A stretch of DNA of 64,000 nucleotides from Botryobacter ruber (GTDB lineage Bacteria > Bacteroidota > Bacteroidia > Cytophagales > Hymenobacteraceae): contig NZ_QCZK02000010.1 in the NCBI RefSeq assembly GCF_003347595.2, positions 1-64,000 of the forward strand, written 5' to 3'. This document shows positions 1-8,497 of this stretch, piece after piece. The notes below the pieces were generated by a model. The model made no database searches, was not told the DNA's origin, and saw only the letters and a program-made list of their open reading frames with translations. Position 1 is the stretch's first letter, and every line of letters starts with the position of its first letter. The position numbers and the translations under genes are program-made.

Positions 1-582
1 CGACTGAATAGCAGCCAACTGCGCATCATCCATCGCGGCCCGCTCTTCGGCACTCGACTGGTTGAGGTGCGAAAGAATAAAAAGCTTGCTGAGCAGCACG
101 CCGGTAATAGAGCCAATCGGGTTAAACGACTGCGCCAGGTTGAGCCGCCGTGTACCGGAAGCATCCGGCCCCATGGCCACAATGTAAGGATTAGCAGCCG
201 TTTCCAGGATAGACAAACCACCGGCCAGGATAAAGAGCGCCGCCAGGAAGTGACCGTAAGCCATGGTAAGGCTGGCCGGGTAAAAGAGCAGCGAACCCAG
301 GATGAAGAGCCCCAGCCCGAGCAGTACGCCTGTTTTGTAAGTATACTTCTTAATAATAATAGCAGCAGGCAGCGCCAGGCAGAAGTAAGAGCCGTAGAAG
401 GCAATCTGAATCCAGGAAGTCTGGAAGTCGCTCATGCTCATAATGCGCTTGAAAGCAGCCAGCAGCGTATCGGTCATATTATTAGCCAGGCCCCACAGAA
501 AGAAAAGGCTGGTGATAAGAATAAAGGGCCAGAGAATACCCGGCCGGATTAAGGGTGCTTTGGGTGCTGTACTGCTGCTCAT
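1..582 (-). CDS. fucP: FucP-like L-fucose/sugar:H+ symporter, N-terminal part (cut by window edge)
   Basis: Minus-strand reading from the ATG at 582 gives 194 codons open to the window edge, so the 3' end is missing. The product starts MSSSTAPKAPLIRPG, then a first membrane helix containing FFLWGLANNMTD. Later come hydrophobic helices and LETAANPYIVAMGP with RRLNLAQSFNPIGS. The motifs FFLWG..N, ETAANPY and RLNLAQSFN are hallmarks of the FucP family of the major facilitator superfamily, inner-membrane proton symporters for fucose and related sugars. About half of the usual ~430 residues is present. Substrate specificity within the family (fucose, glucose/galactose, N-acetylglucosamine) cannot be settled. 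It is divergent from the ribosomal operon. Confidence 0.85.
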   Translation of the reverse strand, partial: MSSSTAPKAPLIRPGILWPFILITSLFFLWGLANNMTDTLLAAFKRIMSMSDFQTSWIQIAFYGSYFCLALPAAIIIKKYTYKTGVLLGLGLFILGSLLFYPASLTMAYGHFLAALFILAGGLSILETAANPYIVAMGPDASGTRRLNLAQSFNPIGSITGVLLSKLFILSHLNQSSAEERAAMDDAQLAAIQS

Positions 583-1040
583 AAATTTGCTCGTTATTAT
601 TTTTTGGCTTTTTAATTTCCTTTTCACTCCCTGCTCCGCTTCGTGCTGAAAAGCGCTGCCATCGCACTACCCCAGCCAGTCATAGCTTTACAAGCAGTCG
701 GGCTGAAGCATTTCGGGTCCTGCTCAGCAGGAGCTACAAATCCGAAAATAACAGTAACAGTACCTGAAAGATATGCAAAAGAAGCAGACACTCCAAGACC
801 TTTAACAACAACTGTTAGTTTATTCACCAAAGAAAACGAAATTTACATATAAATAAAACTAAATCCTCTCCATGCGTGAAAACAATTTTTCAGGCTATTC
901 ATTCTGCCACTGTTTTCACCAACTTTCACCACCCGGAGTTCCTGTTGCCTCCCGTTTAGCAAATATCTGCACAATCACTTGCTTTACAGGATAAAACCCA
1001 CTACTTTTGCAGGCTAAATATAAAAAATTCTAAATTCGAC
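583..1040. other. Divergent intergenic region between the sugar permease and rpsF
   Basis: 458 bases separating two divergent genes. Short overlapping open frames occur on both strands but show no recognisable protein. The only signal I can support is the rpsF promoter near the right end. I looked for the S6:S18 leader motif known upstream of rpsF in other bacteria and could not establish it by eye. Confidence 0.6.
979..1009 (+). promoter_or_regulatory. Bacteroidota-type promoter of the rpsF operon
   Basis: TACTTTTG at 1002-1009 matches the Bacteroidota -7 consensus TAnnTTTG. A TTG at 979-981 lies 20 bases upstream, the expected position of the -33 element. The rpsF ATG is at 1041, giving a short leader. 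Confidence 0.7.
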
Positions 1041-1409
1041 ATGGAATTAAAAAATTACGAAACGGTCTTCATCCTGACCCCGTTGCTGAACGAGGTGCAG
1101 ATGCAAGAGACGGTCGAGAAGTTCAGACAGGTGCTTAAGGAAAATGGCGCCGACATTATTCACGAAGAGAACTGGGGTCTGCGTAAACTGGCTTATCCAA
1201 TCCAGAAAAAATCGACAGGCTTCTACCACCTCATCGAGTTTAAAGCTCCGGGTACTATCGTTGATCCACTTGAGCTGGCTTATCGCCGTGATGAAAAAGT
1301 TGTTCGCTTCTTAACTACTGCCCTTGACAAGCACGCGGTTGCTTACAACGAGCGCAGAAGAAAAGGCGAGTTTAAATCTCAGGCTAAAAAAGAGGAGGTT
1401 AAAGCATAA
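1041..1409 (+). CDS. rpsF: 30S ribosomal protein bS6
   Basis: 122 residues, [20 protein letters not shown] at the start, with the [21 protein letters not shown] segment typical of bS6. It binds bS18 as a heterodimer on the 30S platform. It is the first gene of the rpsF-rpsR-rplI operon; its TAA stop overlaps the rpsR ATG by one base (TAATG), which suggests translational coupling. The C-terminal tail is Lys/Glu-rich (KKEEVKA), normal for the family. Identification is secure from sequence and gene order. Confidence 0.97.
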   Translation: MELKNYETVFILTPLLNEVQMQETVEKFRQVLKENGADIIHEENWGLRKLAYPIQKKSTGFYHLIEFKAPGTIVDPLELAYRRDEKVVRFLTTALDKHAVAYNERRRKGEFKSQAKKEEVKA

Positions 1410-1660
1410 TGAGCTTAGTAAACGAAAGAGTACACAAACAGGAAAACCGTCAGAAATACTGCCGATTCAAAAAAAGCGGTATCAAATACATCGATTACAA
1501 AGACGGAAACTTCTTACTGAAGTTTGTAAACGAGCAAGGTAAAATTCTTCCAAGAAGATTAACAGGTACAAGCTTGAAGTTCCAGCGTAAAGTTTCTCAG
1601 GCTGTAGCCCGTGCACGTCACCTTGCTATTCTACCTTATGTAACGGATTCTTTAAAATAA
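1409..1660 (+). CDS. rpsR: 30S ribosomal protein bS18
   Basis: 83 residues containing the family signature [17 protein letters not shown] and the C-terminal basic block [15 protein letters not shown]. It sits on the 30S platform beside bS6. An AGGAGG sequence at 1393-1398 lies 10 bases before the ATG. Because that stretch also encodes Glu-Glu of bS6, it may be partly a coding coincidence. In Bacteroidota the anti-Shine-Dalgarno tail is held by bS18, bS6 and bS21, so a strong Shine-Dalgarno in front of one of these genes is noteworthy. Confidence 0.97.
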   Translation: MSLVNERVHKQENRQKYCRFKKSGIKYIDYKDGNFLLKFVNEQGKILPRRLTGTSLKFQRKVSQAVARARHLAILPYVTDSLK

Positions 1661-1665
1661 GGAGG
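1659..1665 (+). promoter_or_regulatory. Strong Shine-Dalgarno sequence of rplI
   Basis: AAGGAGG at 1659-1665 is nine bases before the rplI ATG at 1675 and lies after the rpsR stop codon, so all but its first two bases are non-coding. Shine-Dalgarno sites are rare in Bacteroidota, so this one is likely meaningful. Confidence 0.75.
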
Positions 1666-1674
1666 GACTGAACA

Positions 1675-2118
1675 ATGGAAATTATACTTAAAGATGACGT
1701 TAAAGGCGTTGGCTACAAAAACGATATCGTTAAAGTAAAGCCAGGCTATGGCCGTAACTACCTGATCCCGCAAGGACTGGCCGTTATCGCAAACGAATCA
1801 AACAAGAAAGTAGTAGCTGAGAACATCCGTCAGGCTTCTCACAAAGCAGAAAAAATCAAAACAGAAGCGCAGGATCTGGCTAACAGCATCGGCGAAACTC
1901 CTATTGAACTGACTGCGAAAGTAGGCGAGACCGGTAAAATCTTCGGTTCTGTTACTACCCTGCAACTTTCTGATGCACTTAAAGCTAAAGGTTTCGACGT
2001 AGACCGTAAGCGTATTTCTTTCGACCAGGATGTGAAAACAGCCGGCGAATATACTGCTACGCTGAACCTGCACAAAGAAGTGAAGCACCAGGTACGTTTC
2101 AACGTAGTAGCTGAGTAA
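1675..2118 (+). CDS. rplI: 50S ribosomal protein bL9
   Basis: 147 residues. The N-terminal domain has the bL9 pattern ILKDDVKGVGYKNDIVKVKPGYGRNYLIPQGLAV (residues ~4-38). It is followed by the long connecting helix and a C-terminal rRNA-binding domain (KIFGSVTTLQLSDAL). Last gene of the operon, followed within 30 bases by a Rho-independent terminator. Confidence 0.97.
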   Translation: MEIILKDDVKGVGYKNDIVKVKPGYGRNYLIPQGLAVIANESNKKVVAENIRQASHKAEKIKTEAQDLANSIGETPIELTAKVGETGKIFGSVTTLQLSDALKAKGFDVDRKRISFDQDVKTAGEYTATLNLHKEVKHQVRFNVVAE

Positions 2119-2147
2119 TACGGAAGTAACAATACTTCATCATAAAG

Positions 2148-2180
2148 AAGCGTCCCGCCCCACAGCAGGACGCTTTTTTT
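2148..2180 (+). terminator. Rho-independent terminator of the rpsF-rpsR-rplI operon
   Basis: Perfect 8-bp stem AAGCGTCC / GGACGCTT (2148-2155 with 2168-2175), 12-base loop, followed by a T tract to 2180. Confidence 0.9.
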
Positions 2181-2315
2181 ATGGCTGTGCATCCCATAAC
2201 ATCAGACACTTATACAACCACCTTCTAAAAAGGCAGGATAATTGTATAAATCATTCGTGTTGAATGATTAAATTGTACTACTGACACCCTATTAAACCCA
2301 AAGGAAAAACCATTT

Positions 2316-4550
2316 ATGCGTACCCTTATTACCCGCCGCTATAGCCTGCTGCCCTTCGCAACAGCAATAGCCCTTTTTCTGACAACCGGCTGCACCAGCA
2401 GCAAAACACAGACCACACCACCGGAGGCTGCTGTTGCAGTAGGCACCCAAACCCAGCAGAACCCACTCCTTGCCCCCTGGACCGGCCCTTACGGCGGCGT
2501 ACCGGCTTTCGACAAGGTACAGGTAAGCTACTTTAAGCCAGCACTCGAGGCAGCCATGGAACAAAACCTGGCCGAAGTAGAAGCGATCGCTGCCAATCCG
2601 GAAGCGCCAACTTTTGAGAATACCCTGGCAGCAATGGAGCGGGCAGGCGAAACCCTCGACCGCGTGCGCACCTACTACGGCATCTGGAGCTCGAACATGA
2701 ACGGCCCGGAATTCCAGGTGGTAGAGCGGGAAATGGCGCCGAAACTGGCTGCCTTCTCCGATAAGATCACCCAGAACGAAGCTCTTTTCAAACGCATTGA
2801 AGCGGTATACAACTCGCCGGAAAAAGCGAAACTGACGCCGGAGGAGCAGCGGCTGGCATGGCTCTACTATACCAACTTCGTTCGTGCCGGGGCTAAACTC
2901 GACGCGAACGCCAAAGCCCGCCTTTCGGAGATAAACCAGCAACTGGCCGGCCTCTTCACCCGTTTCAGCCAGAACGTACTCGCCGACGAAGGGGAGCAGA
3001 TGCTGGTCCTGGAAAAAGAGGAAGACCTGGCCGGGCTGCCGCAATCGGTGCGCGAAGCTGCTGCGGCTGCCGCAAAAGCAAAAGATAAGCCGGGTGCCTG
3101 GGTCATCACCAACACCCGTTCTTCCGTCGACCCCTTCCTGACCTACTCCGACCGCCGCGACCTGCGCGAGAAAGTGTGGCGCATGTTCGTGAACCGCGGT
3201 GACAATGGCGGCGAACACGATAACAATGCCATTATTACCGAAATTCTCCAACTGCGGGCGGAGCGTGCCAAGCTGCTGGGCTACGAGACACACGCCCACT
3301 GGCGCCTCGAAAACACCATGGCCAAAACACCGGAACGTACCATGGAACTGATGGAAGCTGTCTGGAAACCTGCCGTAGCCCGCGTAAAAGAAGAAGTAGC
3401 CGACATGCAGGCTCTCGCTAAAAAAGAAGGCGCCAACATTAAGATAGAACCCTGGGATTACCGCTACTACGCCGAAAAAGTACGCAAAGCCCGCTACAAC
3501 CTCGACCAGAACGAAGTAAAAGAGTACCTGCAACTCGAGAAACTGCGCGAAGGCATGTTCTGGGTAGCAGGCGAGTTGTTCGACTTCAGTTTTGCGCCTG
3601 TTACCAATCTGCCGGTGTTTCACCCGGATGTGCGGGTGTGGGAAGTAACAAATAAAACTACCGGAAAGCATGTAGGCCTCTGGTACTTCGACCCGTATGC
3701 CCGCACCGGCAAGCGCTCCGGCGCCTGGATGAACTTCTACCGCCGCCAGGAAAAAATGGACAAGCCTGTTACGGCTATTGTGTCGAACAACTCCAACTTT
3801 GTGAAGGGGAATCCGGGGGAGCCCGTGCTCATTTCCTGGGACGATGCCCGCACGCTCTTCCACGAGTTCGGCCACGCCCTCCACGGACTCTCCTCTGACG
3901 TGACCTATCCCTCGCTCTCCGGCACCGCCGTTGCCCGCGATTATGTAGAATTCCCGTCGCAGTTGCTGGAGCATTGGTTGTCGACACCGGAGGTGTTGCA
4001 GCAGTTTGCCGTGCATTACAAAACCGGCCAGCCCATTCCGCAGGCGCTGGTAGACCGCATCGAGCGTGCCTCTACCTTTAACGAAGGCTTTGCTACTACA
4101 GAGTTCCTGTCAAGCGCGCTCATCGACATGAAGCTGCACCTGGCCGGCGATCAGAAAATCAACCCGGATGATTTTGAGCGCGAAACGCTTGCCGCTTTGG
4201 GTATGCCATCTGAAATTGTGATGCGACACCGCACGCCACAGTTCATGCATATCTTCTCGAGCGATTCCTACTCCGCCGGTTATTACAGCTACCTCTGGTC
4301 GGATGTACTTACCGCCGACGCCTACAATGCCTTCACCGAGGCAGGCGGACCTTATGACAAGTCTGTTGCCCAAAGGCTGCGGCAGCACATCTTCTCCGTA
4401 GGCAACACCATCGACCCCGCCGAAGGCTACCGCGCTTTCCGTGGCCGCGACCCGCAAATAGAGGCCCTGATGCGCAAACGCGGCTTTCCGGTGAAAGAGC
4501 TGAAAAACACCAAAAAGAAACCGGCTCCTGCAAAAGTAAAAGTGAAGTAA
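2316..4550 (+). CDS. dcp: M3-family peptidyl-dipeptidase (Dcp-like) lipoprotein
   Basis: 744 residues. The N-terminus has a lipoprotein signal (hydrophobic stretch ending LTTGCTSSK), so the enzyme is probably anchored in the cell envelope. The zinc motif HEFGH is at about residues 516-520 in TLFHEFGHALHGLSS, and the third ligand Glu is expected in the following VEFPSQLLEHW segment. Length and the downstream TPQFMHIFSSDSYSAGYYSYLW block match M3 oligopeptidases of the Dcp/OpdA type, which release dipeptides or cleave short peptides. The C-terminus ends in a Lys/Pro-rich tail. Monocistronic with its own terminator. Whether it is a strict dipeptidyl carboxypeptidase or an oligopeptidase is not decidable here. 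Confidence 0.93.
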   Translation: MRTLITRRYSLLPFATAIALFLTTGCTSSKTQTTPPEAAVAVGTQTQQNPLLAPWTGPYGGVPAFDKVQVSYFKPALEAAMEQNLAEVEAIAANPEAPTFENTLAAMERAGETLDRVRTYYGIWSSNMNGPEFQVVEREMAPKLAAFSDKITQNEALFKRIEAVYNSPEKAKLTPEEQRLAWLYYTNFVRAGAKLDANAKARLSEINQQLAGLFTRFSQNVLADEGEQMLVLEKEEDLAGLPQSVREAAAAAAKAKDKPGAWVITNTRSSVDPFLTYSDRRDLREKVWRMFVNRGDNGGEHDNNAIITEILQLRAERAKLLGYETHAHWRLENTMAKTPERTMELMEAVWKPAVARVKEEVADMQALAKKEGANIKIEPWDYRYYAEKVRKARYNLDQNEVKEYLQLEKLREGMFWVAGELFDFSFAPVTNLPVFHPDVRVWEVTNKTTGKHVGLWYFDPYARTGKRSGAWMNFYRRQEKMDKPVTAIVSNNSNFVKGNPGEPVLISWDDARTLFHEFGHALHGLSSDVTYPSLSGTAVARDYVEFPSQLLEHWLSTPEVLQQFAVHYKTGQPIPQALVDRIERASTFNEGFATTEFLSSALIDMKLHLAGDQKINPDDFERETLAALGMPSEIVMRHRTPQFMHIFSSDSYSAGYYSYLWSDVLTADAYNAFTEAGGPYDKSVAQRLRQHIFSVGNTIDPAEGYRAFRGRDPQIEALMRKRGFPVKELKNTKKKPAPAKVKVK

Positions 4551-4578
4551 GCAGCAGGTAAGACAGCAAATAGAAAAG

Positions 4579-4614
4579 CGGCTGGCAGGGGTACTTGTCA
4601 GCCGTTTTTTTTTT
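4579..4614 (+). terminator. Rho-independent terminator downstream of dcp
   Basis: Stem CGGCTGGCA / TGTCAGCCG (4579-4587 with 4596-4604, one G-T pair) followed by a run of ten T residues. Confidence 0.88.
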
Positions 4615-4806
4615 AACCTTTGATTTACAGTGATTAAATTGATTGCGATGATTTTTCCGAATCAGAATTTCTGACTGGTCCGCCACCTTTGCAATCCTGA
4701 TAATCCTAAAATCCTTTCAATCCTGGTTCAGACAAAAGACAAATAATCATAGAAATAAAAAATCACTGCAATCATTCAATTCACTGTAAATCAAAGGTTC
4801 AGACAA
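4615..4806. repeat. Palindromic repeat element with 19-bp inverted ends (family B)
   Basis: AACCTTTGATTTACAGTGA at 4615-4633 is the perfect inverse complement of 4781-4799. Between them are stacked AATCC units ending in GGTTCAGACAA (about 4694-4730), a signature that recurs in many other intergenic regions of this window. The element fills most of the dcp to GSCFA spacer and starts directly after the dcp terminator. No reading frame inside. Confidence 0.8.
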
Positions 4807-4835
4807 GGAGCAGTGGCAATGGTGGCAGGTGCAGT
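4807..4835 (-). repeat. Family A repeat copy 1
   Basis: Inverse orientation copy of the CTGCCACCA repeat, directly after the family B element. Confidence 0.75.
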
Positions 4836-4872
4836 GAACCAGAAAGGCGTGTTTACCCTGAGCAGGATTCCG

Positions 4873-4880
4873 TATATTTG
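4873..4880 (+). promoter_or_regulatory. -7 promoter element of the GSCFA gene
   Basis: TATATTTG fits TAnnTTTG exactly and lies 18 bases before the ATG at 4899. The TTG inside it could be mistaken for a start codon in the same frame; its match to the -7 consensus argues that translation starts at 4899. No convincing -33 TTG is seen. Confidence 0.6.
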
Positions 4881-4898
4881 GAAAAAAGTAACCTCCAG

Positions 4899-5882
4899 AT
4901 GTTCCGGACCGAAGTACAGCTACCGCCTTCCCAACTACAGCTCACCTTACAGGACCGCGTGCTCACCATTGGTTCCTGCTTTGCCGAAGTGATTGGCACC
5001 AAGCTGACGAAGAACAAAGTGCCGGCGCTGGTGAATCCGTTTGGGACTATCTTTAATCCGCTGTCGGCTTGCCTGCTGCTGGAGGCGGCGCTGGGGAAGG
5101 AGTATGACTTTGAAGAGCACCTGGTGCAGCACAACGGCATCTGGTACGCCTACGACCTCCACTCTTCCGTCTCCTCGCCCGACAAGGCTGAGCTTCTCCG
5201 TCTTATCCGGGACCGGCTGCAGCTAACCGGGGAGCAGCTGAAACAGGCGCGGCTGCTGATTTTTACCGTCGGTACTGCCGTGGGCTACAGCCTCGCCGAA
5301 ACCGGCGAACTGGTGGCCAACTGTCACAAGCTGCCTGCCAGGCAGTTCACGCGAACTCTGTTACCGCCTGAAGTTATTGTCACGGCCTTCAACAACCTAT
5401 ACGACCGGCTGCAGCAGTTCAACCCGGAGATACAGGTGCTGCTCACGGTGAGCCCGGTGCGGCATATCAAGGAGACTATCGAAATCAACAGCGTTAGCAA
5501 GTCTGTCCTGCGCCTGGCCTGCCACCAGCTCAAAGAAGCGCATGCGGGCGTGCATTACTTTCCGGCCTACGAAATCATGCTCGACGACCTCCGCGACTAC
5601 CGCTTCTACAAACGCGATATGGTGCACCCCACCGATGTGGCAGAAGATTACATCTGGCAGAAGTTCCTGCACGCCTACTACCACCCCGACTTCTACACCT
5701 TCACCCAGGAATGGGAAAAGATACGGCGGGCACTGGCACACAAACCTTTTCACCCGCATACGGAGGCGCACCAGGCTTTTTTGAAGAACACCATTCAACA
5801 GGTGCAACAGCTGGAAAAGAAGTACCAGCTAAACGCTTCCGCGGAAATACAGCAGTTGGAGGACCAGCGACTGCCGTTCTGA
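4899..5882 (+). CDS. GSCFA domain protein
   Basis: 327 residues from the ATG at 4899 (MFRTEVQLPPSQ). The family-naming motif GSCFA is at about residues 25-29 (LTIGSCFAEVIG), and further conserved pieces are NPFGTIFNP and the late KRDMVHPTD. GSCFA proteins look like SGNH-type hydrolases: Ser in the first block and Asp/His in DMVHPTD are the presumed catalytic residues. The true substrate is unknown. An upstream TTG at 4878 is in frame but sits in the promoter -7 element, so I reject it as start. No signal peptide, so probably cytoplasmic. Confidence 0.9.
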   Translation: MFRTEVQLPPSQLQLTLQDRVLTIGSCFAEVIGTKLTKNKVPALVNPFGTIFNPLSACLLLEAALGKEYDFEEHLVQHNGIWYAYDLHSSVSSPDKAELLRLIRDRLQLTGEQLKQARLLIFTVGTAVGYSLAETGELVANCHKLPARQFTRTLLPPEVIVTAFNNLYDRLQQFNPEIQVLLTVSPVRHIKETIEINSVSKSVLRLACHQLKEAHAGVHYFPAYEIMLDDLRDYRFYKRDMVHPTDVAEDYIWQKFLHAYYHPDFYTFTQEWEKIRRALAHKPFHPHTEAHQAFLKNTIQQVQQLEKKYQLNASAEIQQLEDQRLPF

Positions 5883-5933
5883 TGCGAATAGAAGAATCCA
5901 CTTTCTGCTCTCCGGATGCTACAGCAGCATCTT

Positions 5934-6043
5934 AAAAGACCTCGCAGCGTGCGCAGCTCCTGCGAGCGTCTGGTGGCAGAACGACTCCGGTTGCCGCCCC
6001 CTGAGACGCTCGCAGGTCTTGAAAACGCTGCGAGGTCTTCTAA
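5934..6043. repeat. Inverted repeat element, family D (copy 1)
   Basis: Two arms, 5934-5979 and 6000-6043, share GACCTCGCAGCGT and GCGAGCGTCTG in opposite orientation. The same family recurs at 8251-8414 and in shorter form at 57265-57291 and 60727-60774. Confidence 0.7.
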
Positions 6044-6162
6044 GCAAACTCAGGAGCATGAATTTAAATTCGTATTTATTACCTTGAGCCAGCCTGTAAA
6101 CACAATCCCATTCCATCACCTGGCGTACAACCCTATACAGCCACACCCGAAGAAAAAAACGT

Positions 6163-8223
6163 ATGACAGCAGAAAAAAAAGCAAACCGCCTCATCCACGA
6201 AAGCAGTCCTTACCTGCTGCAGCACGCCTACAACCCGGTCGACTGGTACCCCTGGGGCGAAGAAGCCTTGAAAAAAGCACGAGCTGAAAACAAGCCTGTC
6301 CTGGTGAGCATCGGGTACGCGGCCTGCCACTGGTGCCACGTGATGGAGCACCAGTCGTTTGAGAATGAGCAGATTGCCCAGGTCATGAACCGCCATTTCA
6401 TCTGTATCAAGGTAGACCGCGAAGAACGGCCCGATGTGGATGCCGTGTACATGGATGCGCTGCAGGCGATGGGATTGCAGGGAGGCTGGCCACTCAACGT
6501 GTTCCTGAATTCGGAGGCAAAACCCTTCTACGGAGGCACCTATTTCCAGCCAAAGCAGTGGCTGGGCCTGCTGCAGAACATTGCCAGCGCCTACGAGAAG
6601 AACCGCGAAGAGCTGAACAACTCGGCAGAACAGTTCGTGACACACCTCAACCGCAGCGACCTCGACAAGTATGGCCTGGGCAAAAGCGGCACCGGGTTCG
6701 ACGTAAAAGATTTCCAGCTGATGTACTACAACCTCAGCGTCCGGTTTGATAAGGTGCTGGGCGGGCTGGACCGGGCGCCCAAGTTCCCGATGCCGTCCAA
6801 TTACCTGTTCCTGCTCCGCTACTACAGCCACACCCACGACGAGGCTGCCCTGCAGCACGTCAACCTGACACTGCGCGAAATGGCCTGGGGCGGCATTTAC
6901 GACCAGGCCGGCGGCGGCTTTGCCCGCTACTCCGTAGACGAAGCCTGGCTCGTGCCCCACTTCGAAAAAATGCTCTACGACAACGGTCAGCTCGTTAGCC
7001 TATACTCCGAAGCTTATCAGGTTACAAAAGAGCCATTGTATAAAGAGGTGGTGTACGAGACTATCGCCTTTGTAGAACGTGAACTCATGAGTCCTGAAGG
7101 TGGGTTCTACTCCTCTCTGGATGCCGACAGCGAAGGCGAGGAAGGCAAGTTCTATACCTTCACTAAAGAAGAGTTGCAGGAGCTGCTGGGGGATGAAGAG
7201 CCGTTGTTTTCCAGGTACTACAACATTACGGCAGAAGGAAACTTCGAGCACGGCCGCAACATCCTGCACCGCACCAGTCCGGATGAAATATTTGCCGCCG
7301 AAAACGAGCTGGAACCGGACGTTGTGCAGGAGCTGGTAAAAGGCTGGAAAAAGAAAATCATGGGCGCCCGCGCCAACCGCATCCGCCCCGGCCTTGACGA
7401 TAAGATTCTCTGCTCCTGGAATGCACTCATGCTACGCGGCCTGGCCGATGCCTATTACGCCTTTGGCGACAAGCACTTTCTGGCGCTGGCGCAACAAAAC
7501 GCGCACTTTCTGCTGCAACACCTTAAAAAGGATGGGAAGGTGTTTCACAACTACAAAGAAGGCAAAGCCACCATCGACGGCTTCCTGGAAGATTACGCCC
7601 TGCTCATCCGGGCGCTCCTCCGGCTCTACGAAGTTACCTTCGAGGAACAGTGGCTACTGGAGGCAAAGCAACTGGCTGATTATACGCTAACCCATTTCTT
7701 CGACGAAAAAGAGGAGCTCTTCTACTTTACCGACAACAGCTCTGAAAAACTGATTGCCCGCAAAAAGGAACTCTTCGACAACGTCGTGCCCGCCTCCAAC
7801 TCCGTCATGGCGACCAACCTGCACTTCCTGGGCCTGCTCTTCGACAACGAGGACTACAGTTCGCTGTCGGACAAGATGCTGGGCAAAGTGAAAGACCTGG
7901 TGGTAAAAGAGCCGTCGCACCTGAGCAACTGGGCCGCCCTCTACGCCCATAAGCTCACCCCGACAGCAGAAGTGGCTATCGTGGGTGGTGCAGCCTCCGA
8001 AATGCGCTCCGAACTGAGCATGTTTTACCTGCCCAACAAGGTGCTACTTGGCAAAGTGGCTAAAAGCGACCTGGCCCTGCTGCAGGACAAAGAAGCCATC
8101 AACGGCCAGACCACTCTCTACGTCTGCTACAACAAAACCTGCCAGCGCCCGGTGCATACGGTTGCGGAGGCGCTGGAGCAACTGCAACGGAAGGATGAGG
8201 AGGGTAAATTCCCTTCATTGTAG
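6163..8223 (+). CDS. DUF255 thioredoxin-like / YyaL-family protein
   Basis: 686 residues. N-terminal DUF255 domain begins with [28 protein letters not shown], followed by a thioredoxin-fold CxxC motif at about residues 57-60 ([14 protein letters not shown]) and [12 protein letters not shown]. The remaining ~500 residues are an (alpha/alpha)6-barrel-like region ([30 protein letters not shown]). This is the bacterial relative of eukaryotic spermatogenesis-associated protein 20; biochemical role unknown. Full length, no signal peptide. Flanked on both sides by family D repeats, with no close neighbour in the same operon. Confidence 0.92.
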   Translation: MTAEKKANRLIHESSPYLLQHAYNPVDWYPWGEEALKKARAENKPVLVSIGYAACHWCHVMEHQSFENEQIAQVMNRHFICIKVDREERPDVDAVYMDALQAMGLQGGWPLNVFLNSEAKPFYGGTYFQPKQWLGLLQNIASAYEKNREELNNSAEQFVTHLNRSDLDKYGLGKSGTGFDVKDFQLMYYNLSVRFDKVLGGLDRAPKFPMPSNYLFLLRYYSHTHDEAALQHVNLTLREMAWGGIYDQAGGGFARYSVDEAWLVPHFEKMLYDNGQLVSLYSEAYQVTKEPLYKEVVYETIAFVERELMSPEGGFYSSLDADSEGEEGKFYTFTKEELQELLGDEEPLFSRYYNITAEGNFEHGRNILHRTSPDEIFAAENELEPDVVQELVKGWKKKIMGARANRIRPGLDDKILCSWNALMLRGLADAYYAFGDKHFLALAQQNAHFLLQHLKKDGKVFHNYKEGKATIDGFLEDYALLIRALLRLYEVTFEEQWLLEAKQLADYTLTHFFDEKEELFYFTDNSSEKLIARKKELFDNVVPASNSVMATNLHFLGLLFDNEDYSSLSDKMLGKVKDLVVKEPSHLSNWAALYAHKLTPTAEVAIVGGAASEMRSELSMFYLPNKVLLGKVAKSDLALLQDKEAINGQTTLYVCYNKTCQRPVHTVAEALEQLQRKDEEGKFPSL

Positions 8224-8250
8224 CTGTCACCAGAGCCTCTGCACAGTATC

Positions 8251-8414
8251 AAAGGACCTCGCAGTGTGCGCAGCTCCTGCGAGTGTCTGGCGGCAGAAAA
8301 GCCTGCTACAACGGTATTCTATCATATTATAAGGTAATGAAAAAGGAAAGATAGTGAGCGGTTGATGCTACTGGCTCAGACACTCGCAGGAGCTGCGCAC
8401 ACTGCGAGGTCTTT
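8251..8414. repeat. Inverted repeat element, family D (copy 2)
   Basis: Arms 8251-8290 and 8371-8414 are nearly perfect inverse complements over about 37 bases (core CTCGCAGTGTGCGCAGCTCC). About 80 bases of non-coding sequence lie between them. The element fills most of the gap between the DUF255 gene and priA. Confidence 0.85.
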
Positions 8415-8420
8415 AATACA

Positions 8421-8449
8421 GCTGCACCACCCACCACAGCCACACCTGC
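8421..8449 (+). repeat. Family A repeat copy 2 (degenerate)
   Basis: GCTGCACCACCCACCACAGC followed by CACACCTGC resembles the family A consensus with several mismatches; next to a family D element. Confidence 0.5.
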
Positions 8450-8497
8450 ATATCACCATTTTTTTTACGACCTTTGCTGTAGTAAACACCAGCACCC

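Noticed and set aside
67..552. 161-codon plus-strand frame at the left edge
   Set aside because: It is antisense to the FucP-like transporter, whose motifs are clear on the minus strand.
583..1040. S6:S18 ribosomal leader RNA upstream of rpsF
   Set aside because: I could not identify the required paired stems and bulge by eye; a covariance-model search would decide.
2292..4016. 574-codon open frame on the minus strand, antisense to the M3 peptidase gene
   Set aside because: The plus strand encodes a complete peptidase with HEFGH motif; the antisense product is Cys/Phe/Gly-rich without any domain and is a by-product of codon bias.
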